64,000 nt of DNA from contig CAUYUJ010011292.1 in NCBI GenBank assembly GCA_963575745.1, positions 20,001-84,000 of the forward strand. Reading direction: 5' to 3'. Source of the DNA: Prorocentrum cordatum (Eukaryota; Sar; Dinophyceae; Prorocentrales; Prorocentraceae). The notes under the pieces are model-generated. The model saw only the letters and a program-made list of their open reading frames with translations, had not been told where the DNA came from and did not search any database. Position numbers and translations under genes: made by a program. The stretch's first letter is position 1. Every line of letters starts with the position of its first letter. Shown in pieces: positions 31,836 to 43,565 of this stretch.

Positions 31836-32985
31836 GTACCTGGGGCTCTCGGGATCTCCTCTCCTTGTGCTCGCTCGCTCGGCTTCCTTCCTGTGATCAC
31901 GAGGTGCCCAGCTTACTGCTCTTTTTTGGTGTGCTTGTTTTTTGTTGAACGCGCCGTTCGAGTACATCTGCGCGGACCTTCAACATTTTATGTTTATGTA
32001 GTTGTGCTTCGCCCATCGCCAAGGGCACCCATTCATCCTTCCGTCTTCGGCCCTGTTTTAGCCATTATCGCTGGCCATTTTCTCCCGAGAGGCCTCAGCT
32101 GGGGCGTCCCAGGTGCTCACACCCTTACCGCGCGTCCCCGTGATTCTGTCACGGCCGGATCGGCCAATTCCGGGCCACTGGCACCGTTCAACCTTGAACT
32201 CTCACTGGCTTTCTCCTAGACTCAGCGCTGGTGTACATTGCAGAGTGTGCTGCTAGCGCGGCCCTCTGTGGGGCCTCTGAGGCAAATGGCTGCCGAGGTG
32301 GGGAAGCGTTGCTGCATCCTTACCGCGCGTCCCTATGATCCTGTCACGCTGTATCGGCCAATTCCGGGCCACTGGGCAACGTTCAACCTTGTTCTCGCGC
32401 AGGGGTCGCCGCCGCGTCGACGCGGCGCGAATCAAGCCTGAGTTTTTTCAGATTCCCACGGATCCTCCTCAGGGTGAGGGGCAGGAGGGAAGACGACGAC
32501 AACGACAAGGTTGATGATGATAGTGATGATGCTGATGATGATAGTGGTGATGATGATGCTGATGATGATTAAGATGCTAATTGTGCATGATGGTGGTGCG
32601 GGACATACTGAGAGTGAAGACGATGAGGAGGCACAGTTTCTTCCCAAGTTGTGCAGTACTTCAGCTCAGCAGTAGGAGCCTTGCAAGGCAAGTAGAGGCA
32701 TGACCACGTCCGAACACATCGCGAACCCAGATCACCGCCAACGATCACTCATTCCCTCCGTACTCGGCAGCTAACTTCCCGATTGCACGCCAGCTACCAG
32801 ACAGTACCTGCTGGTACCTTCGTTGAGGGTCTCTGCTGTCCCGCGCGCTCTTGCTGCGGAGGAGGCCGGCACCGACGACGAGCTAGTCGTCGAGCGGGGC
32901 TGCGAAGGATCCGCGCGCCACACGGGTGGAAGGGTGGCTCTTGTTCCTGCTAGAGGGGGGAAGCTTGCCCGCAGCCCTTCCCTCC
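31836..32985. other. intronic sequence with a short duplicated segment
   Basis: Sequence at 32,123-32,205 recurs at 32,318-32,400. Shared words are CTTACCGCGCGTCCC, ATCGGCCAATTCCGGGCCAC and GTTCAACCTTG. A short GATGAT microsatellite lies at 32,510-32,570. No gene is seen. Confidence 0.6.
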
Positions 32986-33594
32986 TCTTCTCTTCTCTTC
33001 TCTTCCCTTCCCTTCTCTTCTCTTTCCTTCTCTTCTCTTCTCTCCTCTGCTCTTCACTTCTCCTCTCTCCTCTTCTCTTCTCTCCTCTTCTCGTCTCTTC
33101 TCTTCTCCTCTCTTCTCTGCTCTGCTCTTCTCGTCTCTGCTCTGCTCTGCTCTGCTCTTCTCTTCTCTTATCGTCTCTTCTCTTCTCTTCTCTTCTCTTC
33201 TCTTCTCTTCTCTTCTCTTCTCTTCTCTTCTCTTCTCTTCTCTTCTCTTCTCTTCTCTTCTCTTCTCTTCTCTTCTCTTCTCTTCTCTTCTCTTCTCTTC
33301 TCTTCTCTTCTCTTCTCTTCTCTTCTCTTCTCTTCTCTTCTCTTCTCTTCTCTTCTCTTCTCTTCTCTTCTCTTCTCTTCTCTTCTCTTCTCTCTCTTCT
33401 CTTCTCTTCTCTTCTCTTCTCTTCTCTTCTCTTCTCTTCTCTTCTCTTCTCTTCTCTTCTCTTCTCTTCTCTTCTCTTCTCTTCTCTTCTCTTCTCTTCT
33501 CTTCTCTTCTCTTCTCTTCTCTTCTCTTCTCTTCTCTTCTCTTCTCTTCTCTTCTCTTCTCTTCTCTTCTCTTCTCTTCTCTTCTCTCTTTTCC
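32986..33594. repeat. (TTCTC)n pentanucleotide satellite
   Basis: About 600 bp. It is imperfect to about 33,170 and then almost pure TTCTC, with one phase slip at about 33,391. On the other strand it reads GAGAA. Confidence 0.97.
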
Positions 33595-33849
33595 TTTAGC
33601 GCCGACACCAGATCCGCCTCGAACTCCGCAAGTGTATGTTTATGCTTTATGCCGTTTTCTGTCTTCCATCTCCGCAGTCCATCCTCGTAGCCGTGCTTTC
33701 CTCATCCTCTCCAGCCTTCGCCTCCCTTCTGCTCCCTTCTCATCTTGGTACCTTCCCTGCTCATTCCTTTCTTACTGCCTGCCTTCCCCTGGCGCGCCCC
33801 TTGATTTAGAACGAAAGCAGACGGCCGGGTCGAACGAAAGGGGGGGGGG

Positions 33850-34015
33850 GGGTCTGCACGTAAGAGTGACCCTTTGCTGGAGGGACCTGTGGTGCGCGGC
33901 TTCCAGAGGGCGCGGGGCGACCAAACCCAAGCACGCAGGCCACTATTACCGCAGCGCGCGATACGGTCGGCAAGCCGCGTACCAACGGCCACTCTTGCCC
34001 GGGGCCACTTTGAAA
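33850..34015. mobile_element. foldback element, copy 1
   Basis: The two ends are imperfect inverted repeats of about 45 bp. The left end is GTAAGAGTGACCCTTTGCTG, then GTGCGCGGCTTCC. The right end, on the complementary strand, carries AGTGGCCCCGGGCAAGAGTG and GTACGCGGCTTGCC. A related element lies at 43,360-43,565. No open frame, so it is probably MITE-like. Confidence 0.5.
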
Positions 34016-34093
34016 TGCAGCCGCAGGGGGTCGGGGGGGCGGGGTGACGAAGTCTGCGGCAGCCTGTCTTGGCCCCGCCACCCGGCGGTCCCC

Positions 34094-34384
34094 CCGATTA
34101 TTTGGTGCCTGGACCCGCCAGGAAAACACGCGCTCCGCGCGCGGATCCGCGGATCCGCGGACCCCGCCCTTCTGCGGTCCCCCCTTGACGTCCGCTCCGA
34201 GCCGAGGCAGGGGCTGGTGGAACCAGGGGGTGGGGGGACGCTCCCCCCGCTTATCTGGTGCCTGGACCTGCCAGGAAAGCTAGTTCCGCGAGTGGATCCG
34301 CGGACCCCGCCCTTCTGCGATCCCCCCCTGGTTGTTCGCTCCGAGCCGAGGCAGGGGCTGGTAGAACCGGGGGGGTGGGGGGGT
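34094..34384 (+). repeat. two-copy tandem repeat of about 145 bp
   Basis: Both copies contain TGGTGCCTGGAC, GGATCCGCGGACCCCGCCCT, CTCCGAGCCGAGGCAGGGGC and a G-run. The first copy also has an extra GGATCCGC duplication. Confidence 0.85.
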
Positions 34385-34744
34385 GGCCGTGTGAAGCAGG
34401 AGTCTCCGCACGCTCGCACCGCCTCCGGGACATTCGGGTCAGCACCGGCAGAGCGAGCGAAACCTCAGGCGATCTCGGCTCGTGAAAGAATCAGTCGAGG
34501 AAGGAATCTCCGCGCACTCGCGCGATCTTTCCTGAGGCTCGCAGCGGGGGGCGGGTCTCTCCCCCAACGTGCTGGGGCCCGTCGCCCGCGGGCGCCAGCA
34601 CCGCCCATGGCGTGAGCGGTCCAGCGGTGTGCAGGGGAGCATCCAGGAGCTCCTACCAGCCCCTGTCCGGTGAGCGCCGCGCAGAAGCCCCGGAGAGCCG
34701 TAGAGGGAACAACATTCGAGATCTGACTTGCACTGGGTGATTTC

Positions 34745-34960
34745 AGGGGCAACGATAGGAGGGGACGGGCATAGGGGGGGGATGCATCGACCCCCAATCG
34801 CACGGTCATAGGGGGGGGATGCATCGACCCCCAATCGCCCATGGATCGCCGATAGGGCTCTGATGGCCCCAACCTGCCCAGGAACGTGCGGATTCGCTAC
34901 TGGGGGCCTATCGCCGATCTATCGGCAATGTACCGCCGATGCCAGGTGGATGTTTCTTCT
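34745..34960 (+). repeat. dispersed repeat with ATCGGCGAT palindromes, copy 1
   Basis: GGATGCATCGACCCCCAATC occurs twice in tandem. CAGGAACGTGCGGATTCGC and TATCGCCGATCTATCGGCAA follow. The same order recurs at 35,515-35,670. Confidence 0.75.
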
Positions 34961-35514
34961 ATGCCAGTTCCTCCCTATCGTTGCCCCTCATGATTGGTTG
35001 CGGCAACTCGCTGGGCGGGGGTCCCGAGTGCACCAGGATTCGGTGTGGCATGCGATGAGCGTGGCGAGGCTTTTGATCACAATCGGGAGCGTCGTGGCGG
35101 CAATTGTTGCTTGCATCTTCGTTTTTGTCGAAGGCTGAGCGTTTCCGTGGGACAGAGAAGATGTGACTTGCATGTGCACTTGCATAGCCAAGCCTGAGCT
35201 GAGCCTGCAGAAGCTGCGAGTTGTGTGCACCTGTCCATAAGAGTTTTCTCAATCGCCCATGTATGTTTGTGTATATGTACACATATAGATCAGCTCCTGT
35301 CCTTTCGCGTTTCACTGGATGCGGAGTGATCGGCTACAACGCCAGCAATGCACAGTTGTGGCAGCGTGGTGGCATGGCCGAGAAGGGTGCCCCGTCCTCC
35401 CAGACTGCCGCTTCTCCACGCACCGCGGCATCGACTTCCAGCTCCGGCTTTCCTTCTCGCTCTGCGGAGGCGTGTTGGGGGCGGGGCTTGCAGTCAGGAG
35501 CAACGTCACGGGGG

Positions 35515-35670
35515 ATAGGGTCAGGGTGGGATGCATCGACCCCCAGTCGCCCATTCATCGCCGAAGGGGCCTCATAGCCCCACATCTTGCAGGAACGCGC
35601 AGATTCGCCAACGGGGGCCTGTCGCCGATCTATCGGCGATGTATCGCCGATTCCAGCTCGATGTTTCCCA
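35515..35670 (+). repeat. dispersed repeat with ATCGGCGAT palindromes, copy 2
   Basis: Matches 34,800-34,960 in the same orientation: GGATGCATCGACCCCCAGTC, CAGGAACGCGCAGATTCGCC and CGCCGATCTATCGGCGATGT. Confidence 0.75.
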
Positions 35671-36369
35671 CCCCTGAGCTGGCCCTCGGAAGGTTGCCCC
35701 TCGGATCTCGCAGTTCGCTGCTACTGAGACGTTTTGCCGATTGCATCTGCGCTGATGGCCTGTCGCCCAGTTGGTCGGCCGGCCCCGAGCTTTGTCGAGT
35801 CGGTCGCGCTCTTCGACCCTCGGTTGGTGTCCTCTCAGGAGTTCCACCGCTGGAGCGTGTCCACACCCACCGCTCCTCAGTCGTGCCCTCGGGATCTCGA
35901 GGAGACACGACCCCGCGGCAGTGGATATGGACATACTGCCTAATCTGGCGGCGCAGAAGTTCTCTCCAGGGTGCCGAGCACGTTCGCCAGGTGCTCTTAT
36001 ACGATCGCTTGGTCCTCGCTCGCGCTCTCAGACCCAGAGCGTGTTTACACTGAGGCGGCTCGAGATTCAGTGGCTCTCCGTCCAGGGGTCCTTGGGCCCT
36101 GGGGTCGCGCGGAGCTCCTGTCACCCGCTTGCAAGTTGCCTAACAAGGCTGGGCACAGCAGGAGGCGGAGGAGGAGAGAGGAGAAGGAGGAACACCAGGA
36201 AGCTGGATACGTGACGCGGCGGGCCTGGGCGATAGCTGTATGCACACGTGGCCGCATGTTTTCCAGCGCTCGGTCCGCTATGTCAGGTATGCTTGCCTCC
36301 GCATGTGTGTCCAGCGCGTGGCCTCCGTATGTTAGAACACATGGATGGGTCTGCAGTATCCTTGAACGC

Positions 36370-36595
36370 TTCGCCGAAGAGGTCTCGACTGGATGTGTGC
36401 GTGTGTTCCCCCCGCGCCGCTGGATCTCCGAGGAGCCCATGAAAGATGCGACAGTTGCGCAGTTGGCAGCTCCCAGTGGAGTCGCGAGGTCTCGACTGGA
36501 TGTGCGTGTCCCCCCACTCCGCTGGGGCTCCGAGGAGTCCACGGAAGTTGCGACAGTTACGCAGTTGGCAGCCCCCGTGGAGCCGCAAGGTATGT
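36370..36595 (+). repeat. two-copy tandem repeat of about 112 bp
   Basis: Shared words in both copies are GAGGTCTCGACTGGATGTG, CTCCGAGGAG and GCAGTTGGCAGC. Confidence 0.85.
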
Positions 36596-36719
36596 GGCAA
36601 GCCGGACGCAGGACGCGTGCAGGCAGGAGACACGATGCAAGAGGAGTTAGGCTGGAGTAGGAGGGACGGCTGCTCTGTTCAAAACGAGAATCCAGTTGTG
36701 AAGGGTTGGGAACACGGAA

Positions 36720-37645
36720 GATGAGGATGATGAGGAGGAACGGCGGGGAAGAAGGACGAGGTTGATGATGCAGAGGATGAGGAGGATGAGGAGGAGGAGG
36801 AGGAGGAGGAGGAGGAGGAGAGGAGGGGAGGAGAGGAGGAGGCGAATGAGGAGAGGCGGAGGAGGAGGCGGCGGAGGAGCGGAGGAGGAGGAGGAGGCGG
36901 GGGAGGAGGCGGAGAGGCGGACGCGGATGAGGCGGAGGAGGCGGAGGGAAGAGGAGCGGAGAAGGAGGAGGGGAAGGAGGAAGGAGGAGGAGGAGGGGGA
37001 GGCGGAGGAGAGGAGGGAGGAGGAGGAGAGGAGGAGGAGGAGGAGGGCGGAGGCGGAGGCCGGAGGCGGAGGAGGAGGAGGAGAGGAGAATTGGAGGAGG
37101 ATAGAAGGAGGAGGAAGAGGGAGAAGGAGGAGGAGGAGGCGGCGAGGAGGAGGAGGCAGAGGAGGAGAGGAGGAGGAAGAGGAGGAGGGAAGTGGAGGAG
37201 GTGGAGGAGGAGAAGAGAGGAGGGAGAGAAGAGGAGGGGAGGCGGAGGCGGAGGGAAACTATTCGTAATAATAACTCTAATATTAGGAAGATTAGTAAAG
37301 AAGAGAAGAAGAAGAAGAGATGATGATGAGAGGGGCGGAGGAGGATAGGAGGAGGAGAAAAGGAGCAGGAGGCGGAGGAGGAGGAGGAGAATGAGGCGGA
37401 GGAGGAGGCGGAGGAGGAGGAGGAGGAACATGAGGCGGAGGAGGAGGAGGCGGAGGAAGAGGAGGAGGCGGAGGAGGAGGAGGAGCAGGAGGCGATGGAG
37501 GAGGAGGAGGAGGAGGAGGAGGATGAGGAAAGAGGAGGGAAAAATGAGTAGGAGGAGGACGGATGAGGAGGATGATGATGAGGAGGAGGACGCGAGGACG
37601 AGGAGGAGGAGGAAGAGTAGGAGGAGGAGGAGGACGGAAGAGGAC
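36720..37645. repeat. GGA/GAG purine-rich repeat tract
   Basis: More than 900 bp of imperfect GAG/GGA repeats. They are interrupted once by A/T-rich unique sequence at about 37,255-37,320. It ends 25 bp before the next predicted SNF2 exon. No protein is called. Confidence 0.93.
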
Positions 37646-37669
37646 GCAGGAGCCTCGACTCCCTTCCAG

Positions 37670-37715
37670 AGGCATCCTGGCAGACGCGATGGGCTACGGC
37701 AAGACGCTGCTTGCC
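37670..37715 (+). CDS. SNF2-type ATPase exon: Walker A (motif I)
   Basis: After the acceptor CCCTTCCAG the frame reads GILADAMGYGKTLLA, the nucleotide-binding motif I of SNF2 ATPases (family form GGILAD.MG.GKT). Its Lys and Thr are intact. The acceptor takes phase 2, matching the donor at 31,835. A suitable 3' end is the weak donor GCC|GTGGCC at 37,716. With that choice the frame continues into the exon at 41,843 in phase 0 as KTLLA|RAEAIAL. The 3' boundary is uncertain because the frame stays open further. The exon lies directly after a long GGA repeat. Confidence 0.6.
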
Positions 37716-38164
37716 GTGGCCCCGGCAGCCTTCACTCACACGCGGCCTGCGCTTGGCAGACGGGGGAGGGGTCCCCAAGAAGTGGCCACGGGGCTGCTTC
37801 AGTCGAGGAAACGGAAACATGGAAGGAAGGAGCGTGGATCAGCGGCGGGTCGTTTCTCGGTACAGAGCCGGCGCGATCCGTTGACAGATCGGGCGGCATT
37901 GGCCTCATGTTTTGGGGGCGTCTGCCCTGATCTGTGTTAGTATGCGTCCGATTTATGGGTCAAGCTCGAGTGAAGATACTCCGATTTCTTTGTCTCGGGG
38001 TGTCTTCTTCTTCTTCTTCTTCGTTCTTGGCCTCCTTCTGCGCCTCTCTGGCCGACACCCTTTCCGCTGCGCTTGCGGTCTGACGCACAGGACGCGGGCT
38101 AGCCTGGGGGAAAGGGCAAGGGGGACCCCACGTTGAATTTACCAACATTGAGAATGCTCATGTA

Positions 38165-38345
38165 CTTAGCGTGTCGCGCCGCCGATTCTGGCCCACCACG
38201 CTTTGGCGCGACACGCCGACCACGACCCAGCCCCAAAGCATCGACGTTCCTAGCTTTTCCCAGCCTCCCGTTCCGCAAAGCGGAGCGACACGCTATCCAC
38301 CCGCAAAGCAAAGCGTGTCGCTAGAGACGCCGCCGCGACACGTCA
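38165..38345. mobile_element. GCGTGTCGC foldback repeat, copy 1
   Basis: Contains GCGTGTCGC and its complement GCGACACGC in alternating orientation at both ends and in the middle. It is related along its length to 52,908-53,098; both have CGATTCTGG or CGGTTCTGG, then GCGGAGCG and CGACACGCTATCC. Confidence 0.55.
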
Positions 38346-38521
38346 CACACAAGTTCCTGTCTGTACGTAATCGCATACAGGTTGTCATAATGACAATCAC
38401 GCTACGACTAAGACTGCGAGTGCCAATACACATAATAGTAATACGAGCACACGCAAGAGCATTACTAACACAAAAAGCAATACTACAATTTGTATTTTTG
38501 CTGGTGGTACATGTAACTGTA

Positions 38522-38533
38522 CTACGACTACTT

Positions 38534-38596
<63 letters not shown>

Positions 38597-38836
38597 TTAC
38601 TGCTACGACTATTACTACTACTATTACTACTACTACTACTACGACTACTCTACGACGACTACTACTACTACTACTATTACTACTATTACTACGATTACTG
38701 CTGTTACTACTACTTCTGCTACTACGACTATTACTATTACTACTACTACTGCTGCTACTACTACTACTACTACTACTACTACGACGACTACTACAGCAAC
38801 TGCTGCTGCTGTTACCACTGCCACTACTACTACTAT

Positions 38837-38886
<50 letters not shown>

Positions 38887-39051
38887 TTACTACTACTACT
38901 ACTATTACTACTACTGCTACCACCACCACTACTGCTACTACTACTTCTACTTCTACTACTACGACGAGTACTACTACCTTTACTACTACTACTGCTACTA
39001 CTACTACTACTACTATTTCTACTACTACTACTACTATTTCTACTACTACTA

Positions 39052-39092
<41 letters not shown>

Positions 39093-39138
39093 ACTACTAC
39101 TACTACTACTACTACCACTACTACCACTACCACTACCA
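38522..39138. repeat. (ACT)n trinucleotide tract
   Basis: About 600 bp of ACT repeats with ATT, GCT and ACG variants. Poly-Tyr, poly-Leu, poly-Ser and poly-Val frames are repeat readings. Confidence 0.97.
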
Positions 39139-39244
39139 TATCCCGGGTCACACGTCACCGTCGTGCCTACTGAGAATGAATGGTGGAGTGTCAGGGTTCG
39201 TGTTCGGGCTCGGGCTCGGGTTCCATTACACTGCAGTATCAAAA

Positions 39245-39545
39245 CAATCGTGATGCAGTCGGAGTACAACCGGAGTACAGTAGGAGTACATTAGGAGTTC
39301 ACTAGGAGTACACTAGGAGAACAGTAGGAGTACAATCCGAATACAGTAGGAAATCGATAGGAAATGTGCTACAATAGGAATGCGATGCGAATGCAAGCGA
39401 AATGCAGGAGGAATGCAATGACAATGCACTGCGCTAGGCACACAATAGGAATGCATCAGGCAAACATTGGGAATGCAATACAATAGGCAACACTCTAGGA
39501 AGACACTAGAAAACCATTTTTAAAACAGTGCGAAAAAGAACCCAT
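39245..39545 (+). repeat. degenerate 10-bp tandem repeat
   Basis: Units of the type AGTAGGAGTAC drift progressively into AATAGGAATGC and then ACTAGGAAAAC along 300 bp. Confidence 0.8.
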
Positions 39546-39604
39546 TAGGAAACCAAGAGGATATGTACTAGGATTTCAATAGAACTCTAAGACACCCGAC
39601 GGTC

Positions 39605-39830
39605 ACGTGTGAAGCGTCCTTTTCGTTGTTTTCATCCTTCTGCAGACGCTATGCAAGCAGTAGACAGGAATAGTGCACGAAGGTGTCGTTTGGCATGTAA
39701 ATATATAGAGACGAAGGTGACGCTTGAAACGTTTTTTTCGGCCTCCTATACAGCCGATATACATGCAGTAGGCAGGAAGAGAACACGAAGGTGACGTTTG
39801 GCGCGACACGTAGTCGATGTGCGGCCCTAT
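39605..39830 (+). repeat. two-copy repeat of about 105 bp
   Basis: GTGAAGCGTCCTTTTCGTTG...GCAGTAGACAGGAATAG...CACGAAGGTGTCGTTTGGC is repeated as GTGACGCTTGAAACGTTTT...GCAGTAGGCAGGAAGAG...CACGAAGGTGACGTTTGGC. Confidence 0.8.
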
Positions 39831-39833
39831 TAT

Positions 39834-39836
<3 letters not shown>

Positions 39837-39913
<77 letters not shown>

Positions 39914-40172
39914 CTGCTGCTTCTGCTGCTACTACTACTACTACTGCTGCTGCTACTACTACTACAACAACACAACAACTACTACTACTACTACCACTAC
40001 TACTACTACTGCTGCTGCTGCTACTACTACTACTACTACTACGACTACAACTCTTATTACTATTAGTATTTCTGCTTCTGCTGCTGCTACTACTGCTACT
40101 ACTACCACTACTACTACTACTTCTACTTCTACTTCTGCTACTGCTACTACTACTACTACTACTACTACTACG

Positions 40173-40210
<38 letters not shown>

Positions 40211-40253
40211 GACTACTACTACTACTACTACTACTACTACGACTACTACTACT

Positions 40254-40318
<65 letters not shown>

Positions 40319-40400
40319 GACGGATACTACGGCTACTACGACTACGACTACGGCTACGTCTACGACTACGACTTCGACTACGACTACGACTGCTACTGCT
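39837..40400. repeat. second (ACT)n trinucleotide tract
   Basis: About 560 bp of ACT repeats with ACG and GCT variants. Confidence 0.97.
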
Positions 40401-41324
<924 letters not shown>

Positions 41325-41529
41325 AATGCCCTCACCGTATGGGTCAGGCCATTGTTCGGCCTTCGCTCGCCCTCGTCCAAGCCTGGATCTGAAACTCTCG
41401 CGGTCAGGTCCTGGCGGACCCCTGCGAGGGCGGGGCCGAGCGTCGATGCGGCCAGGATTTCTTGTCCTGTTGCCCCCCCCCCAGTGGGCGTCTCCGATTC
41501 GAAGAGGCACAGGGACGTTATGAGCATAT

Positions 41530-41660
41530 CGCCTCAGAAGTCCGCGCGGATTTCTTGGTTCCAGCGCTGGCCCCATGGCGGGCTCCGAGGGGGCCTGGCC
41601 CAAGACAATCCGCGAGGGCCTCTGGCAGTTTATGTATATGTTCATTCTGTCTCTTGTTCT
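41530..41660 (+). repeat. dispersed repeat pair, copy 1
   Basis: TCCGCGCGGATTTCTTGG and AGCGCTGG with a G+C-rich sequel resemble 42,625-42,770. That copy has TCTGCGCGGACTTCTGGGGT then GGCGCTG, and later GCGCGGATCTGAGGAATCCG. Confidence 0.4.
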
Positions 41661-41751
41661 TCTGCTGATGCGGAGCTTGCCCGCTAAAAACAGTCTTGTT
41701 AAGTAGGCAGGGGCGGGAGAATACCACCAGCTATGGGGGTGGCTGTCCCGC

Positions 41752-41827
41752 CCTCTCGAGCTGGTGGCACCTGGTTCTGGGCATGCCTCCAGAGAGTTCC
41801 CGGAAGGAGGTGCCACCAGCTCGAGGG
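41752..41827. repeat. 20-bp hairpin upstream of an SNF2 exon
   Basis: CTCTCGAGCTGGTGGCACCT and AGGTGCCACCAGCTCGAGGG form a near-perfect inverted repeat with a loop of about 35 nt. It ends about 15 bp before the predicted exon start at 41,843. Confidence 0.85.
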
Positions 41828-41842
41828 GAGGGAGCGGCGAAG

Positions 41843-42028
41843 CGAGCCGAGGCAATAGCCCTCATCGCTGCTCACTACGCGGAGCAGCTGCCAGCCAGAG
41901 CAGGCCGGGCCCCGTGCGGGGCGACCTTGGTGTTCGTGCCGGACAACCTGGTCTGCCAGTGGCTCCGCGAGTTCAAGAAGCTGCTGGGCGCTGCTGTGGA
42001 CGTGCGTTTTTTCGCGGCCGATGAGTCC
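41843..42028 (+). CDS. SNF2-type ATPase exon: motif Ia
   Basis: The frame reads RAEAIALIAAHYAEQLPARA, then GATLVFVPDNLVCQWLREFK and KLLGAAVDVRFFAADESF. The segment LVFVP..LV.QW..EF.K is the motif Ia region of SNF2 ATPases, where LVVVP and QW..E are typical. Joining the end of the Walker A exon to this frame gives a normal motif I to Ia spacing. The start is placed at GCGAAG|CGA because it keeps the phase. The 3' end is not certain; donors CTTC|GTTTCC (42,029) and CTG|GTCAAC are both possible. Confidence 0.6.
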
Positions 42029-42419
42029 TTCGTTTCCGACCCCACTGGTCAACATCGTCTAAACGATCCCCATCCCCATTGGGCCATTGTATCCCACCCC
42101 CGCAGGCCACCCCCCAAGGTGGGCATAGGCCCCGTGAGATCCGAAGGTAACAGCATCGTATATTCCTGCCGCGGTGGGCAAGTCGGCCAGAGGGGCCAAG
42201 GCCACGCCGGCGGGGATGGGGGTCGGTGAAGCGATGCTTCACTGAAGGCGCCGTCAACTCCGCCTCTGGCGAGCCCAGCCAGGCCGCCGTGGCAGAGGGC
42301 TTCGGCTTCGGCGAGGAGCGCGGCAGCGCGGTGGGCGCCGCCGAGCTGAAGGCCCGCGAGGACGTCCCAGGAGGCGCCGAGCGGCCGGGCGGCGTCAGGC
42401 CCGAGAGCTGCACGAGGGC

Positions 42420-42598
42420 GCACGTCTACGCAGCCGCCTGCAGCAAGGGCTGGGCGCAGATGATGCAATCCCCCTGGATGGACGCCCTGGCCCTCATAGT
42501 GCCCTACACGCTGCTGCACAGCGTGGAGTCGTGGCTGGTACTCCATCGGCACCACTGGCGCCGCATCGTCGTTGACGAGCTCCACGAGGCCCGAAGGA
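42420..42598 (+). CDS. SNF2-type ATPase exon: motif II (DELHE)
   Basis: The frame reads WMDALALIVPYTLLHS, then ESWLVLHRHHWRRIVVDELH and EARR. This is the DEXH (Walker B, motif II) region of an SNF2/Rad5-type ATPase. The preceding LIVPYTLL strand and the W.RIVVDE form are typical. The catalytic Asp-Glu lies at about 42,574-42,579. The predicted donor is AAGGA|GTAACA at 42,599, though its phase does not match the next exon's, so another 3' end (for example a GC donor after CACGAG) may be used. The 5' boundary was not resolved; the frame is open upstream to about 42,226. Confidence 0.6.
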
Positions 42599-42624
42599 GT
42601 AACAGCTGCAGAAGCATAAGCGTT

Positions 42625-42770
42625 CCGAGGTCTGCGCGGACTTCTGGGGTCGGCGCTGTGTCCCGCTGGCGGCGCCGCCGGCGCCGCCACTGGCGCGCTC
42701 CAGGAGGGCGGGCCCAGCGCGGATCTGAGGAATCCGCGCGCAGCTCCTGAAGTTTTTGCCTATGCTGATA
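42625..42770 (+). repeat. dispersed repeat pair, copy 2
   Basis: Related to 41,530-41,660, within the intron that follows the DELHE exon. Similarity is moderate and judged by eye. Confidence 0.35.
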
Positions 42771-42837
42771 CTTTTTCACCTGCAGGCGCTCGCGTCCGAG
42801 ACCCTGCAGGAGAGCGTTTTTTAATCCCAGGAGATAG

Positions 42838-43016
42838 CGGGCGTCACCGGGGGGGTGGAGGGGAGCGGGGGGCCGGTGACGTTGCGTTTCGCGCTGGCGC
42901 CGTCTGGGAATGTCCAGCAAAAGCCAGGGACACCTCGGAGGTCAGCACGAAGCGTGACGTTACCTGGGGTGTGTATGGGGGGCGGCCAGGGCCGGTAACG
43001 GCCCTTATCGCGAAAC
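42838..43016 (+). repeat. imperfect direct repeat in intron
   Basis: GCGTCACCGGGGGGGTGGAG, then GGGCCGGTGACG and TTTCGCG, is echoed about 112 bp downstream by GCGTGACGTTACCTGGGGTG, then GGGCCGGTAACG and TCGCGAAAC. Confidence 0.55.
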
Positions 43017-43034
43017 AAATCAGACGCTTTTCAG

Positions 43035-43198
43035 GGGGCCCTCAGCGTGATCTCGGCCCAGCACGTGTGGGGCCTGTCCGGGACCCTGCCGTGCGGCACG
43101 GCGGGGGACGTGGCGCGCCTGGCGGCCCTGTTCGGGGTCTCGATACCCGTCGACGAGGCGACCGAAGGGGGGGCGGGAAGTGCAGCCAAGACGCTGAA
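43035..43198 (+). CDS. SNF2-type ATPase exon: motif III
   Basis: This exon has strong splice sites on both sides, CTTTTCAG|GGG and CTGAA|GTAAGG. It has no Met, so it is easily missed. It reads ALSVISAQHVWGLSGTLPCG, then TAGDVARLAALFGVSIPVDE. Motif III of SNF2 ATPases is W(G/R)(L/V)(S/T)GTP; here it is WGLSGTLP, and the following region (LF..L.V) also fits. Together with the exons at 31.7, 37.7, 41.9 and 42.5 kb this gives the complete order Q, I, Ia, II, III on one strand. The C-terminal helicase half (motifs IV-VI) was not found in the rest of the window. The gene either continues in undetected exons or is truncated. Confidence 0.7.
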
Positions 43199-43359
43199 GT
43201 AAGGACCGCTCTGGGCTCAGGGAGGATTCGTGTTGCCGGGCCGTTCCTCAGAATTACGTAGTGGAGCCTGTTTGTGGCCTAGGCCCGCCGTGGCCAGAAC
43301 AGCCACTTCGTTGCTTATTATTGGTTCTTTATGGTAGCACGATGGCTTTGGGGGCAGCA

Positions 43360-43565
43360 AGGCCGTCGGCTGCGCGTACGAGCGACTCTTCGCCAGAGTG
43401 GCCTTCGGTGCGGGCCCAGACCCAAGGCCGTCGGTGACCTTTGGTGCCTGCCCGCTGGGGTCGTCCCAGCACTTGTCTGCGCGCTAGGATTTTGGCCCCC
43501 AGCGACTCCCCGAAGCCGCGCACCAAGGGCCATCCTTGCCCAAGGTCACTCCTACGTGTAGACGA
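43360..43565. mobile_element. foldback element, copy 2
   Basis: Its right part, GAAGCCGCGCACCAAGGGCC, then CAAGGTCACTCCTACGTGTA, matches the complement of 33,850-33,910. The left part is a diverged inverted version of it. No open frame is supported. Confidence 0.45.

Noticed and set aside
34863-35138. Plus-strand open frame of 91 codons with a C-terminal hydrophobic stretch
   Set aside because: It starts inside a dispersed repeat, and the hydrophobic segment alone is not evidence of a gene.
36045-37820. Minus-strand frame of 591 codons (Ser/Pro/Leu-rich)
   Set aside because: It runs through the GGA/GAG tract and overlaps the plus-strand Walker A exon, which has independent support.
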